In this document: piece after piece, positions 44,397 through 54,182 of the stretch
How positions within the stretch are numbered: the stretch's first letter is position 1
Layout: each line of letters starts with the position of its first letter
NCBI RefSeq assembly: GCF_943733665.1
Contig: NZ_OX030782.1
Coordinates: 4,202,501 to 4,266,500 of the forward strand
DNA: 64,000 nt
Origin: Aquimarina sp. Aq107
GTDB lineage: Bacteria; Bacteroidota; Bacteroidia; Flavobacteriales; Flavobacteriaceae
Direction: 5' to 3'
Position numbers and translations under genes: made by a program
The notes under the pieces: model-generated
Database searches by the model: none
Told to the model about the DNA's origin: nothing
The model's input: only the letters and a program-made list of their open reading frames with translations

Positions 44397-45506
44397 ATGA
44401 AATATTATCTTATTGTAGGAGAAGCATCTGGTGATTTACACGGTGCCAACCTTATGAAATCTATTCTTAAAGAAGATCCCGAAGCAGAATTTAGGTTTTG
44501 GGGAGGAGATTTAATGCAATCAGTGGGAGGCACCATGGTTCTGCACTATAAGGAAAGAGCCTTTATGGGGTTTTTCGAAGTTATTCTAAATCTATTTAAG
44601 ATTTTAGGTTTTATAAAACAATGTAAAAAAGACATTGAACAATATAATCCAGATGCATTAATTCTAATTGACAATTCAGGTTTTAACCTTCGTATTGCCG
44701 AATGGGCAAAACCAAAAGGTTATGTAACACATTATTACATAAGCCCTCAAGTATGGGCATCAAGAGCTGGAAGAGTCAAGACCATTAAAGCCAATGTTGA
44801 TCATATGTATGTGATATTACCTTTTGTATCAGATTTTTATAAAAAATATGACTACGAGGTTAATTTTGTTGGACATCCACTTATTGATGCTATTGCGGAT
44901 CATACACAAGTAATGCCTGATAATTTCAAAAAACAATATCATTTAGATGAGCGCCCGATAATTGCAATATTACCAGGAAGTAGAAAGCAAGAAATCAGAA
45001 AAATGCTTGAAGTAATGCTCAGTGTGGTGGATGATTTTCCTTCTTACCAATTTGTTATTGCTGGAGCTCCGAGTCAAGACGCAAAATTTTATGAACCATT
45101 TATAAAAAAGGAAGGGGTGCATTTAATTATGAATCGCACCTATGATATTTTAAGTTTGAGCAATGCGGCTTTAGTAACTTCTGGAACAGCAACATTAGAA
45201 ACAGCTTTATTTAAAGTTCCACAGGTGGTATGCTATAAAGGAAATACAATATCATACCATATTGCCAAAAGAATTATCAATCTGGAATATATTTCTTTGG
45301 TAAACTTAATAATGGACAAACCTGTGGTTAAAGAGTTAATTCAAGGTGATTTTAATAAAAAACAATTAAAAGAAGAGCTTACGAAAATATTAGATGATTA
45401 TAAGAGAGCCGTAATGTTCTTAGAATACTATGATTTAGAAAAGAAACTTGGTGGTAAAGGAGCTAGTGATAAAACTGCCAATTTAATTGTAGAAACTATA
45501 AAATAA
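44397..45506 (+). CDS. lpxB: Lipid-A-disaccharide synthase
   Basis: I choose the ATG at 44397 (369 residues), because MKYYLIVGEASGDLHGANLM is the family's standard N-terminus; the frame extends 45 bp further upstream into the previous gene. Other hallmarks are FWGGDLMQSVGG, YYISPQVWASRAGRVKTIK, FVGHPLIDAI, LPGSRKQEIRKM and SGTATLETALFKVPQVVCYK. It condenses UDP-diacylglucosamine with lipid X in lipid A synthesis (GT19). Confidence 0.96.
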   Translation: MKYYLIVGEASGDLHGANLMKSILKEDPEAEFRFWGGDLMQSVGGTMVLHYKERAFMGFFEVILNLFKILGFIKQCKKDIEQYNPDALILIDNSGFNLRIAEWAKPKGYVTHYYISPQVWASRAGRVKTIKANVDHMYVILPFVSDFYKKYDYEVNFVGHPLIDAIADHTQVMPDNFKKQYHLDERPIIAILPGSRKQEIRKMLEVMLSVVDDFPSYQFVIAGAPSQDAKFYEPFIKKEGVHLIMNRTYDILSLSNAALVTSGTATLETALFKVPQVVCYKGNTISYHIAKRIINLEYISLVNLIMDKPVVKELIQGDFNKKQLKEELTKILDDYKRAVMFLEYYDLEKKLGGKGASDKTANLIVETIK

Positions 45507-45517
45507 AAAGTCCCAAA

Positions 45518-46030
45518 ATGAATAAGTTATTTTATTTTTTACTTGTAGCATCTATTACGCTCACCTCTTGTGGAGGTGCTAAAAAGAGAAGTACTCTTTC
45601 AAGAAAAACCGAAAACACATCTAAAACTAAAAGAGTAACACCTAAAAACAAAAAGATCAATAGTATTATTGATTATGCTAAGACATTTGAGGGTACTCGA
45701 TATAAATATGGTGGCACTACCAAAAAAGGAATGGATTGCTCTGGGTTAATTTACACATCTTTTAAAAAGGAAGAGGTTGTCTTACCGAGAACCTCTAGAG
45801 CTATGTCTGTTCAAGGAAAAAAAATATCTCTAAAAAATGTTACTGTTGGAGATCTTTTGTTTTTTAGAACGAACAAAAATAAAAACGCTATAAATCATGT
45901 TGGCCTAGTAGTAAAAACTGGAAAACGAATAGAGTTTATTCATGCCTCTACATCTAAGGGAGTTACTATATCAAGTTTAGATGAAAGATATTGGAACAAT
46001 TGTTTTGCTGGAATTAGGAGAATCTTATAA
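45518..46030 (+). CDS. NlpC/P60 family cell-wall peptidase, lipoprotein
   Basis: The 170-residue protein has a lipoprotein signal with LTSC (Cys18), a Lys/Thr/Ser-rich linker to about residue 45, and an NlpC/P60 domain. The catalytic cysteine is residue 74 (GMDCSGLIYTSF), with histidines at 127 (NHVGLVV) and 142 (IHAST). It should cut peptide stems of peptidoglycan at the outer membrane's inner face. It lies 11 bp after lpxB. Confidence 0.93.
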   Translation: MNKLFYFLLVASITLTSCGGAKKRSTLSRKTENTSKTKRVTPKNKKINSIIDYAKTFEGTRYKYGGTTKKGMDCSGLIYTSFKKEEVVLPRTSRAMSVQGKKISLKNVTVGDLLFFRTNKNKNAINHVGLVVKTGKRIEFIHASTSKGVTISSLDERYWNNCFAGIRRIL

Positions 46031-46122
46031 AATTATTTTCTGTTTTCTTACTTTTTTACTTTATTGACCTTAAATTCCCCATAATTATTTTAAATTAGTG
46101 TATTAAAAATCATTCATTTATC

Positions 46123-46680
46123 ATGGAATACTCTTTAGATCCCTTAGAAGTAAAAAAAGTTATTGATGCTAAAGTAAATGGGCAAGAATTTGATGAGAAT
46201 CAGTTCATTTATTATCATCTTAATAGAAATCTTTTTAATGTAAAAAAAGAGGTTACTACATTAACTCATTATATGGGTAATAAGTTTCGAGATAATAAAG
46301 GGTACATATGGGAAGAAGCACCGAGGTTTAAGAACTGGTATCACACACCTAAATCTAGTTATTTTGGAAGCTTAATGGGAATGAAACCATATAGCAGAAA
46401 ATTTTTGCGCCCTGATAAAGAGACGGGTATTGGAGGTGAATTTGAAATGATTATTCGTCATGATGGAAAACGAATAGACGCACTAACACACGAAGGATAT
46501 CAAGAAACATATAATTTTGGACCTACCAATAATTCAAAATTACATATTCTCCTTGATGTAGATCCACATGGACCGCATCCTGATTATACTGTAAAAATAG
46601 ATACTGGCAAAGTAACTATTAAAGACAAACAGAGACAGCTTTCTGGAGCTATTAGAAGAAGAAATCGAATAAGAAAATAA
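46123..46680 (+). CDS. Soluble protein of unknown function
   Basis: The 185-residue protein has no signal peptide or TM helix. It is basic overall, rich in His, Tyr and Asn, with a distinctive HILLDVDPHGPHPDY stretch near residues 146-160 and a very basic tail (RRRNRIRK). I do not recognise a family. The gene has 92-bp and 81-bp gaps on its two sides, so it is probably its own unit between the NlpC/P60 and comEC genes. Confidence 0.65.
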   Translation: MEYSLDPLEVKKVIDAKVNGQEFDENQFIYYHLNRNLFNVKKEVTTLTHYMGNKFRDNKGYIWEEAPRFKNWYHTPKSSYFGSLMGMKPYSRKFLRPDKETGIGGEFEMIIRHDGKRIDALTHEGYQETYNFGPTNNSKLHILLDVDPHGPHPDYTVKIDTGKVTIKDKQRQLSGAIRRRNRIRK

Positions 46681-46761
46681 AAATCCACAGGTAACATATT
46701 TAGTTTATACGACACGATTAGTTATAGGTCCTAAAAAAACCTATTAACTAATGATCAATAG

Positions 46762-48804
46762 GTGTATAAACTACTTAACGTCCCTTTTCTTGTTTTAACT
46801 CTTTCCTTAATTACAGGAATTATTATAGGTCACTATACCAATATAGCACTGAAATTGGTTCTTATATATCAAATAATTGCTATAATCGGTCTACTAACTT
46901 CCTGGTGGTATGCAAAAAAAATATTCAGAAGTGCCATTAGTTTCAGTTTTTCGGTAGTTATTGCTTTTACAATTTTTGGAATTACCATTGTAAAAATTAA
47001 TAATCCAAAAAATAACTCTCAGCATTACACCCATTTAATTAAAAAAGATAACAATCCGACTGCACTAAGTTTTTACATCAAAGAAAGACTAAAACCTAGC
47101 ACTTACTATGAAAAATATATTGTAAACCTTTCTTCAATAAATAAAGCAAAAGTTAAAGGAGAATTTCTATTACAAATAGTAAAAGATAGTGTAAATAGTA
47201 AATTAATAACAGGAGATTCTTATATTACATTTGACACTTTGAAACCAATACCCACCGTTTTAAATCCTAATCAATTTGATTATGCGAGCTATTTAAAACA
47301 ACAACATATTTTTCATAAAATAAGTTTAGAACGCAAAGAATTAATACCTACAAACTCTCCTGCATTTTCAATTTACCGAATTGCACATATCATTAGAACG
47401 GATATATATCAAAAACTCGCATTGTATAATTTTAGTAATAAACAATTATCAATTATTAACGCACTCCTTTTAGGTCAAAGACAAGATGTCGATTCTAAAA
47501 CGTTTAAAGATTACCGCGATGCCGGAGCAGTTCACATATTAGCCATTTCTGGATTACATATCGGGATCCTATTAATTATCTTAAGTTCGATACTAAAACC
47601 TCTGGATTACTTCACTAAAAATAGTAAAGTGGTTAAAACCATATTCATTATTTTGTTCTTATGGTGTTTTGCTATCATCGCAGGTTTATCTCCCTCAGTA
47701 CTTAGAGCAGTAACCATGTTCTCTTTTGTAGCTATAGGAATGCATATTCGATCCAAAACAAGCATTTACAATTCTTTAATTGTTTCCATATTCATTCTAT
47801 TATGCTTGCGTCCGTTATTATTATTTTCTGTTGGATTTCAATTAAGTTATTTAGCAGTATTTTCAATCGTTTGGATACAACCATCTTTGGTTAAATTATA
47901 TACTCCTCGATTTTTTATTGATAAAAAACTATGGGAAACTCTTACAGTCACAATAGCAGCACAACTTGGCTTATTACCGTTATTACTATTTTATTTTCAT
48001 CAATTTCCTTTATTATTTTTTATTTCTAACCTTATAATCATCCCTTTTTTAGGAATCATTCTCGGAGTAGGAATAATAGTAATATTCTTGGCAGAAATGC
48101 AATTGTTAACAGATTGGATAGTCCTTCTATTTGGGAATTTTATAAACGTAATGAATTTTATTGTGCACAAAGTTTCTGAACAAGAAAAGTTTATAATCAC
48201 AAACATTCATTTTTCATACAGAATGCTGATTACAGCATATGGTTTTATCATTTCTTTAATATTCTTATTTAAGAAAAGATGTATCCGAAGAGTTTCGGTT
48301 GTATTAATAAGCAGTCTTCTTTTTTTATCCACTGTAATTTATGAAAGACATCTAAATCTAGGTAAAGAAGAACTCATTATCTTCCATAATTATCGGAACT
48401 CTACATTAGGTGTTTTACAAAATCAACATCTAAGATTATTCACTAAAGATTCTATTTCTAGAAGCACTAAAAATTACTTATTAAAAAACTATCTAATTGA
48501 AAATGATTCCAAACTTCTCAGTACCGAAAAACTAAATAACATCTATTATTATAAGACTAAAATAATATTAGTAATTGATAACTCTGGAATCTATAAACTC
48601 GAAAAATTACATCCTGATATAATTGTTTTAACTAATTCTCCAAAGCTTCATATTGAGAGAATGATTCAAACCTTACGACCAACAATAATTGTTGCAGATG
48701 GTAGTAATTATAAAAGTTATCTCGATCAGTGGGAAAAGAGTTGTTTAAAACAAAACATCCCTTTTCATCGCACAGACAAAAAGGGAGCTTTTATATTGAA
48801 CTAA
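46762..48804 (+). CDS. comEC: ComEC/Rec2-family competence protein
   Basis: The 680-residue protein starts at a GTG directly after an in-frame TAG (46759-46761), and no ATG is available nearby. Two or three TM helices precede an OB-like extracellular domain (about 100-200). The competence domain follows, with the signature GAVHILAISGLHIGILLIIL and further TM helices to about 520. The last 150 residues are a reduced metallo-beta-lactamase-like tail without a visible HxHxDH motif, as often in Bacteroidota. It forms the DNA uptake channel of natural transformation. Confidence 0.9.
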   Translation: MYKLLNVPFLVLTLSLITGIIIGHYTNIALKLVLIYQIIAIIGLLTSWWYAKKIFRSAISFSFSVVIAFTIFGITIVKINNPKNNSQHYTHLIKKDNNPTALSFYIKERLKPSTYYEKYIVNLSSINKAKVKGEFLLQIVKDSVNSKLITGDSYITFDTLKPIPTVLNPNQFDYASYLKQQHIFHKISLERKELIPTNSPAFSIYRIAHIIRTDIYQKLALYNFSNKQLSIINALLLGQRQDVDSKTFKDYRDAGAVHILAISGLHIGILLIILSSILKPLDYFTKNSKVVKTIFIILFLWCFAIIAGLSPSVLRAVTMFSFVAIGMHIRSKTSIYNSLIVSIFILLCLRPLLLFSVGFQLSYLAVFSIVWIQPSLVKLYTPRFFIDKKLWETLTVTIAAQLGLLPLLLFYFHQFPLLFFISNLIIIPFLGIILGVGIIVIFLAEMQLLTDWIVLLFGNFINVMNFIVHKVSEQEKFIITNIHFSYRMLITAYGFIISLIFLFKKRCIRRVSVVLISSLLFLSTVIYERHLNLGKEELIIFHNYRNSTLGVLQNQHLRLFTKDSISRSTKNYLLKNYLIENDSKLLSTEKLNNIYYYKTKIILVIDNSGIYKLEKLHPDIIVLTNSPKLHIERMIQTLRPTIIVADGSNYKSYLDQWEKSCLKQNIPFHRTDKKGAFILN

Positions 48805-48821
48805 AACTTTTATAAACTATT

Positions 48822-50105
48822 CTAGAAATCAGATGCCTCTGCAAGTAATTCTTCTACTGGCATATCCATTACTTCTTTTACAATTTTATGGATATCCGGG
48901 ACAACAGTCCTTGCTAATTTCGTTGGACTATTAAAAAGAATAGTTATTCCGAGATCTTCTTGTGGAAAAATAGCTATTTCACTTCTAAAACTATTTACAT
49001 GACCACCATGATGAATCATTCTACTTGATTCCCCTGTTTTTCTATTTTTAAAATCATGAATACGCCATCCATGTGCATATTGAGATTCTTTATGATCTGC
49101 CCATTTCTGGTAATATTTACTTTTTCCTGGCAGGTTAATTATTGGATTAAAAACTTTATTTAATCCATCAGAATTCATTACACTAGGATTATGTCCTAAT
49201 AAAAATCTCATCCATTTGGCCATATCAGTTACACTAGCATTTACACCTCCAGCCGGAATTGCGTTGTAGTATTTTTGATTAAGTTTTAGAGATTTCCAGC
49301 GTCTACCATATTTTCTGTGCGGCATTGCTACATTAGAAGCGGTTTTTAAAGAATTATGATCTGTAGATGCATTATACATCTTTAGCGGTTCAAAAATCTT
49401 TTCTGCAATTGCTTCTCCGTAAGATTTTCCACTCACCTGCTCTATCATTGCTCCACTCAATGCAAATACTGCATTTTGATAACTATAAATATTTCCTGGT
49501 TTAGCTATTGTTCTGATACTTTTAAACTGACCTGCTATTGTATTTAAATCAATTCCATCTTCTACTAAATTTGTAAAGCTATGATATGGTAAGCCAGAAG
49601 AATGAGATAAAATATGTGATAAGGTTACACTGTCTGTCCATTTCTTATTAGCCAACTCAAAATTAGAAACATAATCATGTACCTTATCCTCCCAATTAAG
49701 CAAACCTTCTTCTACATATATTCCAGATAGTACTCCAGCAAAACCTTTAGAAACAGAGCCTATTCTAAAAATGGTTTCTTCGTCTATCGTTTCTTTTCGT
49801 GAAGCATTTCTTTTTCCAAAACCACCTAAATAAATAACAGAATCACATTTTACAATACTAACTCCTGCTCCTACAATTTTGTGTTGTTTTAATGCTTTAT
49901 CAAAATATTTCTCTACGGCTTCAACTAACAGCTCTTTCTGTCTATCAGATATTGGATTTTTAAAAAAATCTACCGAAGCTTGTACTTTTACTTGTTTTAA
50001 TTCTTTAGTCGTTTTAGTCTTCTCTATTTTATTAGCAGAGATAAGAGGGAAAAGCAATGCAATTAACAGCAACATTGAAGGGGCAATGATGAAACGTTTT
50101 TTCAT
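48822..50105 (-). CDS. Serine hydrolase, beta-lactamase/transpeptidase-like (class C fold)
   Basis: The 427-residue protein has an N-terminal signal or membrane helix (residues 5-22). Its active-site motifs are SVSK with the nucleophile Ser117, a YQN motif (SYQNAVFAL) and a C-terminal HHGG. Such proteins are mostly esterases, D-aminopeptidases or peptidoglycan enzymes rather than resistance beta-lactamases. It converges with comEC, with only 17 bp between stops. Confidence 0.9.
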   Translation of the reverse strand: MKKRFIIAPSMLLLIALLFPLISANKIEKTKTTKELKQVKVQASVDFFKNPISDRQKELLVEAVEKYFDKALKQHKIVGAGVSIVKCDSVIYLGGFGKRNASRKETIDEETIFRIGSVSKGFAGVLSGIYVEEGLLNWEDKVHDYVSNFELANKKWTDSVTLSHILSHSSGLPYHSFTNLVEDGIDLNTIAGQFKSIRTIAKPGNIYSYQNAVFALSGAMIEQVSGKSYGEAIAEKIFEPLKMYNASTDHNSLKTASNVAMPHRKYGRRWKSLKLNQKYYNAIPAGGVNASVTDMAKWMRFLLGHNPSVMNSDGLNKVFNPIINLPGKSKYYQKWADHKESQYAHGWRIHDFKNRKTGESSRMIHHGGHVNSFRSEIAIFPQEDLGITILFNSPTKLARTVVPDIHKIVKEVMDMPVEELLAEASDF

Positions 50106-50337
50106 ATCAGGTTAAGCTCTAGTAAAATATTAAAGTCAAAAAAATGGGGAGACTCTTAATACTTTTATGTAACGATTTGGTTTATTAATTATTTCAATTT
50201 TGACCAAATATAACGATTATATGCAAATATCATCGTTGAAATGCATTTTTTTATAAATTTTAACATTTTTTAACCGCTATGTGGATTTATAAGGGTTTCA
50301 TATGAAGGAAAAAACTTTCAAAAAAAGAATTATAATA

Positions 50338-50676
50338 TTACGACAACTTAATATCTTCTTTAAAAAGCATATGTATATACTCTGCATGGATATCTGCATT
50401 GTGCTTACTCTCTAAACAATGAAATAATAAATGAATCAAACCGTAATCGCCTAGACAATCTCTATACTCATCTTGCTCTTTATTCTTCACCCAAAGAATA
50501 AAACTACACAAATGCCCTATCTCACCTAGCTTATCAGGTCTTTTTAGACATTTTTTAAACTCTTTTAACTCCATCATAGCGTACTCATTATACTTTTGCT
50601 TACAAAAGTTATAATCAAATGTGTGCTTATATGATCTAAGCTTCCTGTTCTGTATTTCATACTTAATACCACTCAT
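50338..50676 (-). CDS. Small soluble protein of unknown function
   Basis: The 112-residue protein is charged, with six cysteines or so and several histidines (CLGDYGLIHLLFHCLESKHN). It has no signal peptide or TM helix, and I do not recognise it. Upstream are a long leader of about 135 bp and a striking pair of palindromic sites around a -7 box (50801-50846), so the gene may be tightly controlled by a dimeric regulator. Codon use resembles that of neighbours. Confidence 0.6.
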   Translation of the reverse strand: MSGIKYEIQNRKLRSYKHTFDYNFCKQKYNEYAMMELKEFKKCLKRPDKLGEIGHLCSFILWVKNKEQDEYRDCLGDYGLIHLLFHCLESKHNADIHAEYIHMLFKEDIKLS

Positions 50677-50722
50677 AAGGTAAATTTCTTCAATTAGGTA
50701 TTGGTGTTACGCATATAGTATA

Positions 50723-50743
50723 TTTTGTTATACAATAACAAAA
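50723..50743. promoter_or_regulatory. Inverted repeat in the leader of the small unknown gene
   Basis: TTTTGTTAT (50723-50731) and ATAACAAAA (50735-50743) are perfect 9-bp arms with a 3-bp centre, 47 bp ahead of the ATG. It may be a further operator or an AU-rich hairpin in the leader RNA. Confidence 0.35.
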
Positions 50744-50800
50744 CACACTCCAAGATTGCTTTTTTAAGATTCTTTTAATGAAGTTTAACGAATCTATAAA

Positions 50801-50846
50801 TAGGAATTATTCCAAAACAAAGATACAAAATTAGGAATTATTCCTA
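50801..50846 (-). promoter_or_regulatory. Paired palindromic operators flanking a -7 promoter box
   Basis: TAGGAATTATTCC occurs twice (50801-50813 and 50832-50844); the second copy extends to a perfect 15-bp palindrome TAGGAATTATTCCTA. The centres are 31 bp apart, about three helical turns. Between them the minus strand reads TATCTTTG (50818-50825), a match to the -7 consensus facing the small gene at 50676. A dimeric repressor binding both sites would cover the promoter. No TTG element was found. Confidence 0.55.
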
Positions 50847-50947
50847 GTTTATTTAACGTATTATTTTCAGTATATAACTAAAAAAAATCCCTCTCATCAA
50901 TAAGACAAAAGAGAATTTAAAATTAATAACCGGTAAGATACTATCTG

Positions 50948-51604
50948 TTATATTGTTTTGATTATGGAAACAGAAATTTCAACCCCAGAAGTATTTAATG
51001 TTCGTAAATGAGAAGGTAACGCGTCTATGGTATTCGGTCCAAATGATTTTGCTTCTAACTCTAATTGCCTATATCTAATACCTGGCTCTAGAAAAATCAC
51101 ATCTGACAATTTCAATCTTAGTTTGGCATCTATATGAAAACCTAAATTCGTCTCATATTCAATCGGATCTGCAGAAAAATCATTTTCAGTAATTCTTAAT
51201 TTTCCAGGAATACTATAATTACCCCCAACACCAATTACAATCCCGTGTAACGTATTTTCTGAAAACTTAAAAAACTTATTTACACCTAAAGTAAAAAACA
51301 CTCTGCCAAAAGTAACAGAACTTTTATTAGATCCGTTTGTACCACTCTGTAATTGAAGAGCTAAATTATACTGATATCCTAGTGTTCCATAACCAGATAA
51401 CCCTTTAAAAAAACTATATTCTGCACCAATCTCAAGCCCCATTCCACCTCCTGGACTATAAGCTAAACTTCCTCCACTATAATCAATCGATTCATAATTA
51501 AATCCGATACTTCCATTTAACCTACTAATTAAATTTAATTCCTGTGCTGTTCCACTAGTAAACAATGTACAACAGACCGCAAGACTCCATATAATTTTCT
51601 TCAT
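50948..51604 (-). CDS. Outer-membrane beta-barrel protein
   Basis: I choose the ATG at 51604 (218 residues), since MKKIIWSLAVCCTLFTSGTAQ is a proper signal peptide; the frame extends 99 bp further upstream. The mature protein is made of alternating strands (SIGFNYESIDYSGGSLAYSP, GLEIGAEYSFFKGLSGYGTL, KLSDVIFLEPGIRYRQLELE) typical of small Bacteroidota barrels of the porin-like group. The function is unknown. Confidence 0.75.
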   Translation of the reverse strand: MKKIIWSLAVCCTLFTSGTAQELNLISRLNGSIGFNYESIDYSGGSLAYSPGGGMGLEIGAEYSFFKGLSGYGTLGYQYNLALQLQSGTNGSNKSSVTFGRVFFTLGVNKFFKFSENTLHGIVIGVGGNYSIPGKLRITENDFSADPIEYETNLGFHIDAKLRLKLSDVIFLEPGIRYRQLELEAKSFGPNTIDALPSHLRTLNTSGVEISVSIIKTI

Positions 51605-51723
51605 TTTATGATGTTTAGTTTTATTTGTCCTTATAAGTGTATAAAAACAGTAAAATGTTACCTCTATTATCACATAAACTTCAAACCAATTCATATCATC
51701 CACAAAACCAAATAACTACAATC

Positions 51724-51757
51724 AAAAAAAACCCTCTTATCTATTAGATAAGAGGGT
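51724..51757 (-). terminator. Intrinsic terminator of the thioredoxin gene
   Basis: ACCCTCTTATCT (51731-51742) pairs perfectly with AGATAAGAGGGT (51746-51757) over a 3-base loop. On the minus strand the stem is followed by a T run, directly after the thioredoxin stop at 51781. Confidence 0.9.
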
Positions 51758-51780
51758 CTTCTATAATTAAAATATCTTCT

Positions 51781-52320
51781 TTAATTACTAAATGTACTTA
51801 CAAATGATTGTTCATACTGCTGCCAAGCCTCTGCACTTGTTAATTTCTTATAATCATTAGTATGAATCATCTTTAAGTAAATTTCCAATTGCTGTGGTGT
51901 TTTGTATCCTACTACTGGAGCAATCAAATTGCCTGATTCATCAAAAAAAACAATACTAGGGTATCCACTTATTTTTAAGGCATTAGCAAAAAAATGTTGA
52001 CTATTTCTACCTTTTCTGTCAGGATTGTGATTAGGATTGGTATAGGTAAAATCGTTATACTTTATCTCTTCAGTACCTTCTCCATTAAATTTTACAGCGT
52101 AATAATTAGAATTAACGTATTCTACTACATCTTTATTATGAAAAGTTTTTTTGTCTAGTAATTTACACGGCCCACACCAATCGGTATATACATCCATAAA
52201 AATCTTCTTTGGTGTTTTCTTTTGCGCCTCCAATGCTTCATTCATCGACATCCAATTGATCTCTTGCGCCTGGGATTGCAAAACAAGTAGAAATCCAAAT
52301 AGTAAAAGTAGGTTTTTCAT
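51781..52320 (-). CDS. Secreted thioredoxin-family protein
   Basis: The 179-residue protein has a signal peptide (cleavage near QSQAQ, residue 19) and a thioredoxin fold with the active site DWCGPCK (Cys49, Cys52) followed by the cis-proline region (GYPSIVFFDESG). It is probably a periplasmic thiol reductase. It has its own terminator, and a terminator separates it from the transporter operon upstream. Confidence 0.9.
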   Translation of the reverse strand: MKNLLLLFGFLLVLQSQAQEINWMSMNEALEAQKKTPKKIFMDVYTDWCGPCKLLDKKTFHNKDVVEYVNSNYYAVKFNGEGTEEIKYNDFTYTNPNHNPDRKGRNSQHFFANALKISGYPSIVFFDESGNLIAPVVGYKTPQQLEIYLKMIHTNDYKKLTSAEAWQQYEQSFVSTFSN

Positions 52321-52376
52321 CTGTTCAAAATTTGTATTTACATATTAGTCGAAACAAAAACTGTTCCTTATTAAAA

Positions 52377-52406
52377 ACTTTACCCGTTTTGGGTAACGGG
52401 TAAAGT
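52377..52406 (-). terminator. Intrinsic terminator of the peptide transporter operon
   Basis: ACTTTACCCGTT (52377-52388) pairs with AACGGGTAAAGT (52395-52406) over a 6-base loop. On the minus strand a TTTTTAAT tail follows. It sits 13 bp after the stop of the 582-residue transporter. Confidence 0.88.
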
Positions 52407-52418
52407 AGTGTTTTAGTA

Positions 52419-54167
52419 TTAACGAATTCCGTGCATTAATTTCTTAAGCAATGGATTTAAAATCATTATTAAAGCTCCAGCAGCAATAGGAACTATCGTA
52501 AATATGAGAAAAAAAGTTGATAAATTATAGTTAGCCGTAACCTCATCAATCATTCCTCCCAAAGTTCCTGCAGCCTTTTGGCCTATTGCAATTGCCAAAT
52601 ACCAAATTCCGAACATAAAAGCAATCATTCTACCAGGAACTAACTTACTTAAATATGATAAACCAACTGGAGACAAGCATAACTCTCCTAGTGTATGGAA
52701 AAGATATGCCAGAATCAACCAAATCATACTAACTGAGGCCGTCTTAGCTCCTTGAGGAATTCCTGAGGATCCATAAGCAAGTAATGCAAAACCAAAACCT
52801 AATAATCCAAGCCCAAAACCATATTTAAAAGCTGCACTAGGATTGTATTTACTTTCCCACCATTTCGAAAATAATGGTGCTAGTGCAATAATAAAGAATG
52901 AGTTTAAAATCCCGAACCAGGTAGCACCAACTTCTGTGGTGTCTTTGCTGAATTCATTATTTAATTTCCAAATTACGATACCCCAGATAATAATAAAAGA
53001 TATCGATAATACAACATTAGATATACCTATCTTAGAAAATGTTTTCTTAAATAACAAATATAGAACCCAAGAAATTATAGCTAACGGAACAACTGTTAAA
53101 ACCGCATCTATAACTTTAAATATCAACGCAGTAGAACCAGATAGGTCTCTTGCTGTGTAATCCCGAGCAAAAATATTCAATGATCCTGCTGCTTGTTCAA
53201 ATGCGGCCCAAAAGAACACTGTGAAAAATGCAAAAATCGCAACGGCTATCATTCTATCTCTTACGGTGGAACTATATCTAATAATTCTCGAAATAATCAA
53301 AAACACAAACAATAAAACCCCAATAATGATTACTATAGTTGGACCTTCATAATCCCCTAAAGTAAAATCAAATAAGTTAATGTTTCCAATTTTAGACATA
53401 GGATCATTAATAAGCCAAGTAAACCCTATAGTTGCACTAATTGCAATTAAAATTTTATCTAGAACAGTAAAAGGGTTAAGCTTATCTCCTTCACTTAAAA
53501 CAACTTCTTTTTTAACTTCTTTATTTGGCTTTGCTCCTATTTTTCCAAATAATGGACTTGCTAACCAGAATTGAATCATTCCCAGAAACATAAAAATTCC
53601 AGCTAATCCAAAACCCCATGCCCAACTAAAATTTTCTCCTAAATATCCACAAAGCATAATACCAAAAAACGCCCCTGCATTAACACCCATATAAAATATA
53701 GTATAAGCTCCATCCTTCTTTGCATCATTCCCTTTATACATTTCAGAAATAATAGAAGTAATATTTGGTTTAAATAATCCTGTTCCTATAACTAGTAATC
53801 CCAACCCAATATATAAAGTAGTTTCAGTTTCAAACGCCATGGAAATATGCCCAAATGTCATAATTAAACAACCAATAGTAACTGCCCATTTATATCCTGT
53901 AATCTTATCCGCTATATATCCTCCTAAAATTGGAGTTAAATATAATAGAGATGCATAAGTACCAAATAATGCTAAAGCGTGTTCTCGAGGCCAATTGGCC
54001 CAACCTGGATTTTCTCCAAACAATGGTTGAGTAAGAAATATAACTAAAAGAATTCTCATCCCATAAAATGAAAAACGCTCCCACATTTCCGTAAAGAAAA
54101 GAACAAAAAGTCCAGCTGGATGACCTAAAACCTTATCTCTAAATAAATTTTCTATATCTGTATTCAT
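52419..54167 (-). CDS. POT-family proton-coupled peptide transporter (longer paralogue)
   Basis: The 582-residue MFS protein has about 14 TM helices. The POT signatures are present: EMWERFSFYGMR in the first helix (proton-coupling ExxERF) and the PTR2 motif region FYMGVNAGAFFGIMLCGYLG. It imports di- and tripeptides with protons. It lies 15 bp after a shorter POT gene and downstream of dipeptidyl peptidase IV, which would produce its substrates. Confidence 0.93.
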   Translation of the reverse strand: MNTDIENLFRDKVLGHPAGLFVLFFTEMWERFSFYGMRILLVIFLTQPLFGENPGWANWPREHALALFGTYASLLYLTPILGGYIADKITGYKWAVTIGCLIMTFGHISMAFETETTLYIGLGLLVIGTGLFKPNITSIISEMYKGNDAKKDGAYTIFYMGVNAGAFFGIMLCGYLGENFSWAWGFGLAGIFMFLGMIQFWLASPLFGKIGAKPNKEVKKEVVLSEGDKLNPFTVLDKILIAISATIGFTWLINDPMSKIGNINLFDFTLGDYEGPTIVIIIGVLLFVFLIISRIIRYSSTVRDRMIAVAIFAFFTVFFWAAFEQAAGSLNIFARDYTARDLSGSTALIFKVIDAVLTVVPLAIISWVLYLLFKKTFSKIGISNVVLSISFIIIWGIVIWKLNNEFSKDTTEVGATWFGILNSFFIIALAPLFSKWWESKYNPSAAFKYGFGLGLLGFGFALLAYGSSGIPQGAKTASVSMIWLILAYLFHTLGELCLSPVGLSYLSKLVPGRMIAFMFGIWYLAIAIGQKAAGTLGGMIDEVTANYNLSTFFLIFTIVPIAAGALIMILNPLLKKLMHGIR

Positions 54168-54182
54168 ACGTAGATAGGATTT

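Noticed and set aside
48822..50105. Antibiotic-resistance class C beta-lactamase
   Set aside because: It has the fold and SxxK/YxN motifs, but such proteins in Bacteroidota are mostly esterases or peptidases, and nothing here indicates resistance or mobility.
50880..50920. Possible terminator after the beta-barrel gene
   Set aside because: Only CTCT/AGAG arms with a 17-base loop; too weak to call.
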